Position numbers and translations under genes: made by a program
Assembly: GCF_000236685.1 (NCBI RefSeq)
Contig: NC_016633.1
Coordinates: 1,302,001 to 1,366,000 of the forward strand
Reading direction: 5' to 3'
DNA: 64,000 nt
Source: Sphaerochaeta pleomorpha str. Grapes
GTDB taxonomy: Bacteria; Spirochaetota; Spirochaetia; Sphaerochaetales; Sphaerochaetaceae
In this document: in pieces, positions 61,214 to 64,000 of the stretch
How positions within the stretch are numbered: position 1 is the first letter of the stretch
Layout of the letters: every line of letters starts with the position of its first letter
Notes under the pieces: model-generated
What the model saw: the letters and a program-made list of their open reading frames with translations, nothing else
What the model was told of the DNA's origin: nothing
Databases searched by the model: none

Positions 61214-62244
61214 GTTCTTCAAGCTTTTTAGATGATATTGGTCAAGCGCCTCTTAGTGAAATTTCTGTCTCTGAGACAAAAAAAATTGATATAATCGTGA
61301 ACAAATTAAATAGTTTCTGGAATAATAATTCATCTAGAAGAATCTTATATTCAATTCTTTTGCCAGATGAAATTGAGAGTCTAGACCTAAGTTCAATATT
61401 TTCTAATTTGCCCATTGTCGAGAATCAACTTGGTACATCTAATTGGTTTGAATTTTCTTGTGATGGACGGTATCAAAAATCTGAAGAAGATTTTACCAAC
61501 GACAAAGAATGTGAATTTGCTGAATATTCAAAGGGTCATAATATGTGTCTTTTCTTTTTTGGTTTTGAGGGTGTTGACTTTTGGATGAATGGAATTAAGA
61601 AAAAGAAAAAAAATAGACTATATTCATACAATGACCTTAAACTATATAATAAAAAATTCATGATAAATGACATTGAAAAGGTATTTGGAGATTACAATCA
61701 ATTTTATCTTTCACAGAAGACAAACGTCACGAAATTTTTTGAATCAAAACGGTTTCATGATGAAATTAAAGATACAACATATTCAATCTTGAAAAATAGG
61801 CCGGAAAACCTGATGAGAGATGATCTTAAAAATTATCTGAATGAACATGTCCAAGGTACATTTAGTATTGAGTATAAATTGAATTCAGGCAATTTGGTAG
61901 ATATTTATACTGAACAGGGTGGCAATGAATTATATATTCTTGAAGTCAAATGGCTAGGAAAATCGATTTGCAATGGAGCAAAATCTGAGTATACAATCTA
62001 TGAGGGAAAAAGAATTAAAGAGGGAATAATTCAAACCCTACAGTATGCACAAGAGATCGTTGATACAATGAATCCCGAATCATTAAGACAAGCCTACTTA
62101 GTGGTTTTTGATGCACGTGCAGACCTGCGTCGAAATCAAATCGATATTAGTCAATATTCAAATGATAAAGAAGAGTTAAAAGGATATGAAAAAATGTTTT
62201 CGATACTTCCTATTCTAAAACTAATCAATTCACATCCTGCATAA
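61210..62244 (+). CDS. PD-(D/E)XK nuclease-like effector of the cassette
   Basis: The 344-residue protein has a C-terminal region with the restriction-nuclease pattern: D231 in NLVDIYTE, then E245-x-K247 in ILEVKWLGKS at the end of a strand, with E212 in an upstream helix as a further candidate ligand. The N-terminal 200 residues have no recognised domain. In ABC three-component and Lamassu-type systems the variable partner is often such a nuclease, kept silent until the ATPase is triggered. The start overlaps the middle-component stop (ATGA). Confidence 0.7.
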   Translation: MSSSSFLDDIGQAPLSEISVSETKKIDIIVNKLNSFWNNNSSRRILYSILLPDEIESLDLSSIFSNLPIVENQLGTSNWFEFSCDGRYQKSEEDFTNDKECEFAEYSKGHNMCLFFFGFEGVDFWMNGIKKKKKNRLYSYNDLKLYNKKFMINDIEKVFGDYNQFYLSQKTNVTKFFESKRFHDEIKDTTYSILKNRPENLMRDDLKNYLNEHVQGTFSIEYKLNSGNLVDIYTEQGGNELYILEVKWLGKSICNGAKSEYTIYEGKRIKEGIIQTLQYAQEIVDTMNPESLRQAYLVVFDARADLRRNQIDISQYSNDKEELKGYEKMFSILPILKLINSHPA

Positions 62245-62245
62245 A

Positions 62246-63544
62246 TTATTTTTTTTGCATTACTATAACACTTTCTACAAGATGGGTAACACTATTTTTC
62301 TGCTGACCACTCGATTTCATATTTCTGGCAATACGTATTTCGCTTATTGCAAAACCTGATAATTCAGCTAATTCAGCAATTATTTCATCAACGGGAATTA
62401 CAATACCAAAATATGCCGAATTCCCGATATTTAAAAAAACCTGTCCACCTGGTTTCATTTTTAAAAAGAGATTATCAAGTAAAATTTTCAAATCTGAAAA
62501 ATACCCATTAATCATCTTGAGAATATTTTTATTCCAGAACTCTGCTTCATGAATTTCAATACTATGATAAATTCTTTTAAAGGTTGGAACGGAAATTAAC
62601 TCCAAATCTTCCCACGAAACCTGTACATGGGATTTTAACGTTGTCGCTCTGAAAGCTCGTTCAGCTTTAAGGTTCGTAAAGTAACCAAGAACGCGCAATT
62701 CATCTATATAACTATCTGTGTAATCTCTAGAATTCAAGTATGGAGGTGAAGTAATGACCAAATCAATTGATTCGTCTGGAAGTGTGGTTATTAAATTTAG
62801 TGCACTGCCTTTAAGGCAATACTCCCGATTTGACACAATTAGATTTTCATTATTTTGCTTCTCAAGTTGGATGATATCAGGTACGAATATAGTTTGTATT
62901 TTTTCAGTAAAAAGTTGGTGGACCTCTTGTCTATCAACGACAGGTATATCCTTCCAGTTTTTTTTATAGGAAAGGCATTTTCCATTTCGATACATATTAC
63001 TAATGGGGATTAGAATTGATGCAAGGGCAATCCTAAATAATCTTTGGTTGTTCAGATTGTCAATTTTAGAAAAAGCATAAATCAAATCCGCGATACCTGT
63101 CATAGTAGGTAAATTATAATGCCACCTGTTAATTTCCTCTGATTGAACATAGTATTTTGATTTTGGAAACGTAATATAATTATCAATATCCTCAGGTGTT
63201 GCTATCAATAATTCATTCAATTTATCGAGATCATTTAAAAGACTCTTACTCTTATAGGTAGTCGTTAGCTTTGCGTAAGATAATTCATGCATAAAGGGTG
63301 ATACTTCAAAGCTATAGCATTTCATTTTCTTGTTCTGAAGAACCAATGGAGTGGTTCCGCTTCCAGAAAAAGGATCAAGACTACATTGGACTCTATTCAA
63401 ATCAACTTCTTCAAGGATTGAATCGATGAACTCTTTTGAATATCCTTCCACGAAAGGATACCACCTATGAATTGGTTCATGTTTGTTGGTATTAAATTGC
63501 ATTACGGCACCATAATTCTCTGAATAATCTGTATGTTTAAACAT
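62246..63544 (-). CDS. DNA methyltransferase, SPPY type
   Basis: This is 432 residues from ATG 63544 (a TTG 12 nt earlier is also open). SAM motif I DPFSGSGTTPLVL (57-69) precedes motif IV TSPPYLNS (265-272), with the KMKPGGQVFLNIGNS segment later. SPPY suggests N4-cytosine or possibly N6-adenine methylation. A cysteine-poor linker of about 190 residues between motifs I and IV may hold target recognition. It converges with the nuclease gene, leaving 1 nt between stops, so it is probably part of the same island module. Confidence 0.85.
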   Translation of the reverse strand: MFKHTDYSENYGAVMQFNTNKHEPIHRWYPFVEGYSKEFIDSILEEVDLNRVQCSLDPFSGSGTTPLVLQNKKMKCYSFEVSPFMHELSYAKLTTTYKSKSLLNDLDKLNELLIATPEDIDNYITFPKSKYYVQSEEINRWHYNLPTMTGIADLIYAFSKIDNLNNQRLFRIALASILIPISNMYRNGKCLSYKKNWKDIPVVDRQEVHQLFTEKIQTIFVPDIIQLEKQNNENLIVSNREYCLKGSALNLITTLPDESIDLVITSPPYLNSRDYTDSYIDELRVLGYFTNLKAERAFRATTLKSHVQVSWEDLELISVPTFKRIYHSIEIHEAEFWNKNILKMINGYFSDLKILLDNLFLKMKPGGQVFLNIGNSAYFGIVIPVDEIIAELAELSGFAISEIRIARNMKSSGQQKNSVTHLVESVIVMQKK

Positions 63545-63661
63545 GATCCCATCCAATATGCGTAATAAAAGCTTTAATATAAACTAATCGGCCCAATCTT
63601 ACCACCATTTTGTCTGATGATATAGAATATTTAAAAAACGATAGAAAGTTGTTGAGCGAAA

Positions 63662-64000
63662 TTATTCAATTGGATTGAAATCTATACTGATTATATCTTG
63701 TGGCGGAATTGCTTTACCCCTTCCATTGTAGCAATAAAGGTTAATAAATTCTCTTCTCCTTCTGTAATAAATATATTGGAGTACATTGTTTATATAATCA
63801 TCATTGTCTAGATCGCTTAGTTTGGCTCTAAAAGTAACAATACATGGAACAAGAAGTCTAGATATCAGTGGCATTATATCTTGCTTATAGAGTTTCGAAT
63901 ACTGCAGGCAAGCATCCTGAATGAATTCTGGTTCTTGTAGATAATTGTGGATATGTGCTTCTGTTGAGTGAAAACCATTTTCACGTACTAGCATACCACA
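63662..64000 (-). CDS. Partial gene at the window edge, C-terminal 110 residues or more
   Basis: The frame is open to the window edge, so the first ATG in view (63994) may not be the start. The visible part is basic and aromatic (YINNVLQYIYYRRRREFINLY) with no motif I know. It lies 117 nt upstream of the methyltransferase on the same strand and could be its operon partner, such as a restriction subunit, but this is only inferred from position. Confidence 0.55.
   Translation of the reverse strand, partial: CGMLVRENGFHSTEAHIHNYLQEPEFIQDACLQYSKLYKQDIMPLISRLLVPCIVTFRAKLSDLDNDDYINNVLQYIYYRRRREFINLYCYNGRGKAIPPQDIISIDFNPIE

Noticed and set aside
56647-64000. Second copy of the tRNA-Leu 3' end marking the right end of the island
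   Set aside because: No repeat of the T-arm/acceptor sequence was found by eye up to the window edge; the island probably extends beyond it.

Overview
The window looks like a chromosome segment of a non-model spirochaete, most likely of the Sphaerochaeta type. This is inferred from the gene set: spirochaete-type CarD, an HprK/HPr pair, a full Lpt export set, RpoN, fermentative D-lactate dehydrogenase, 4-alpha-glucanotransferase and GH3 glucosidase, with no motility genes in view. No database search was possible, so the taxonomic call is tentative. Positions 1-56,785 read as ordinary chromosome. From about 56.8 kb the base composition becomes clearly AT-rich by eye, and this part is a genomic island inserted at a tRNA-Leu gene.

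Layout, left part. After a lysine 2,3-aminomutase-type radical SAM enzyme come minus-strand units: small membrane protein - MBL hydrolase - polA - coaE - membrane-anchored repeat protein; two paralogous exported proteins; nadE, a 23S rRNA m5U-methyltransferase-type gene and pepF; and a tight tolC-macA-ATPase-permease-histidine kinase-NtrC operon (20.7-13.5 kb), an efflux pump with its own sigma-54-dependent two-component system. At 21.5 kb a divergent promoter pair serves a pteridine-reductase-like SDR and the ftsH-hslO-rlmKL unit.

Middle part (27-36 kb): a mosaic of short units, many convergent with overlapping 3' ends: methyltransferase, CpXC protein, D-lactate dehydrogenase, exported ferritin-like protein, Fic protein, porin-like protein, LOG-family enzyme, YitT transporter-like protein and a nucleotidyltransferase. 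tRNA-Arg(CCG) and a GH3 beta-glucosidase follow. Then come an envelope/sigma-54 run (YmdB-like, RseC-like, lptC, lptA, lptB, rpoN), hpf, and the operon hprK-ptsH-lexA-holA. After that are uvrC facing away from an SPL-like radical SAM gene, an E2-like acyltransferase, thyX, rsmE, lplA, malQ, carD-ispD-ispF and tRNA-Leu(CAG).

Right part: next to tRNA-Leu is a tyrosine integrase with one in-frame amber codon and an operator-like palindrome upstream. A gene-poor 0.6 kb stretch follows. Then comes a three-gene defence-like cassette: an ABC/SMC-type ATPase with a zinc ribbon, a middle component and a PD-(D/E)XK nuclease. It converges with an opposite-strand DNA methyltransferase and a further partial gene at the window edge.

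The most striking global signal is a promoter design at about thirteen genes: the -10 hexamer lies 6-7 nt before the ATG with no Shine-Dalgarno sequence. This predicts leaderless mRNAs (carD, malQ, uvrC, lptC and others), side by side with genes that carry strong AGGAG sites.
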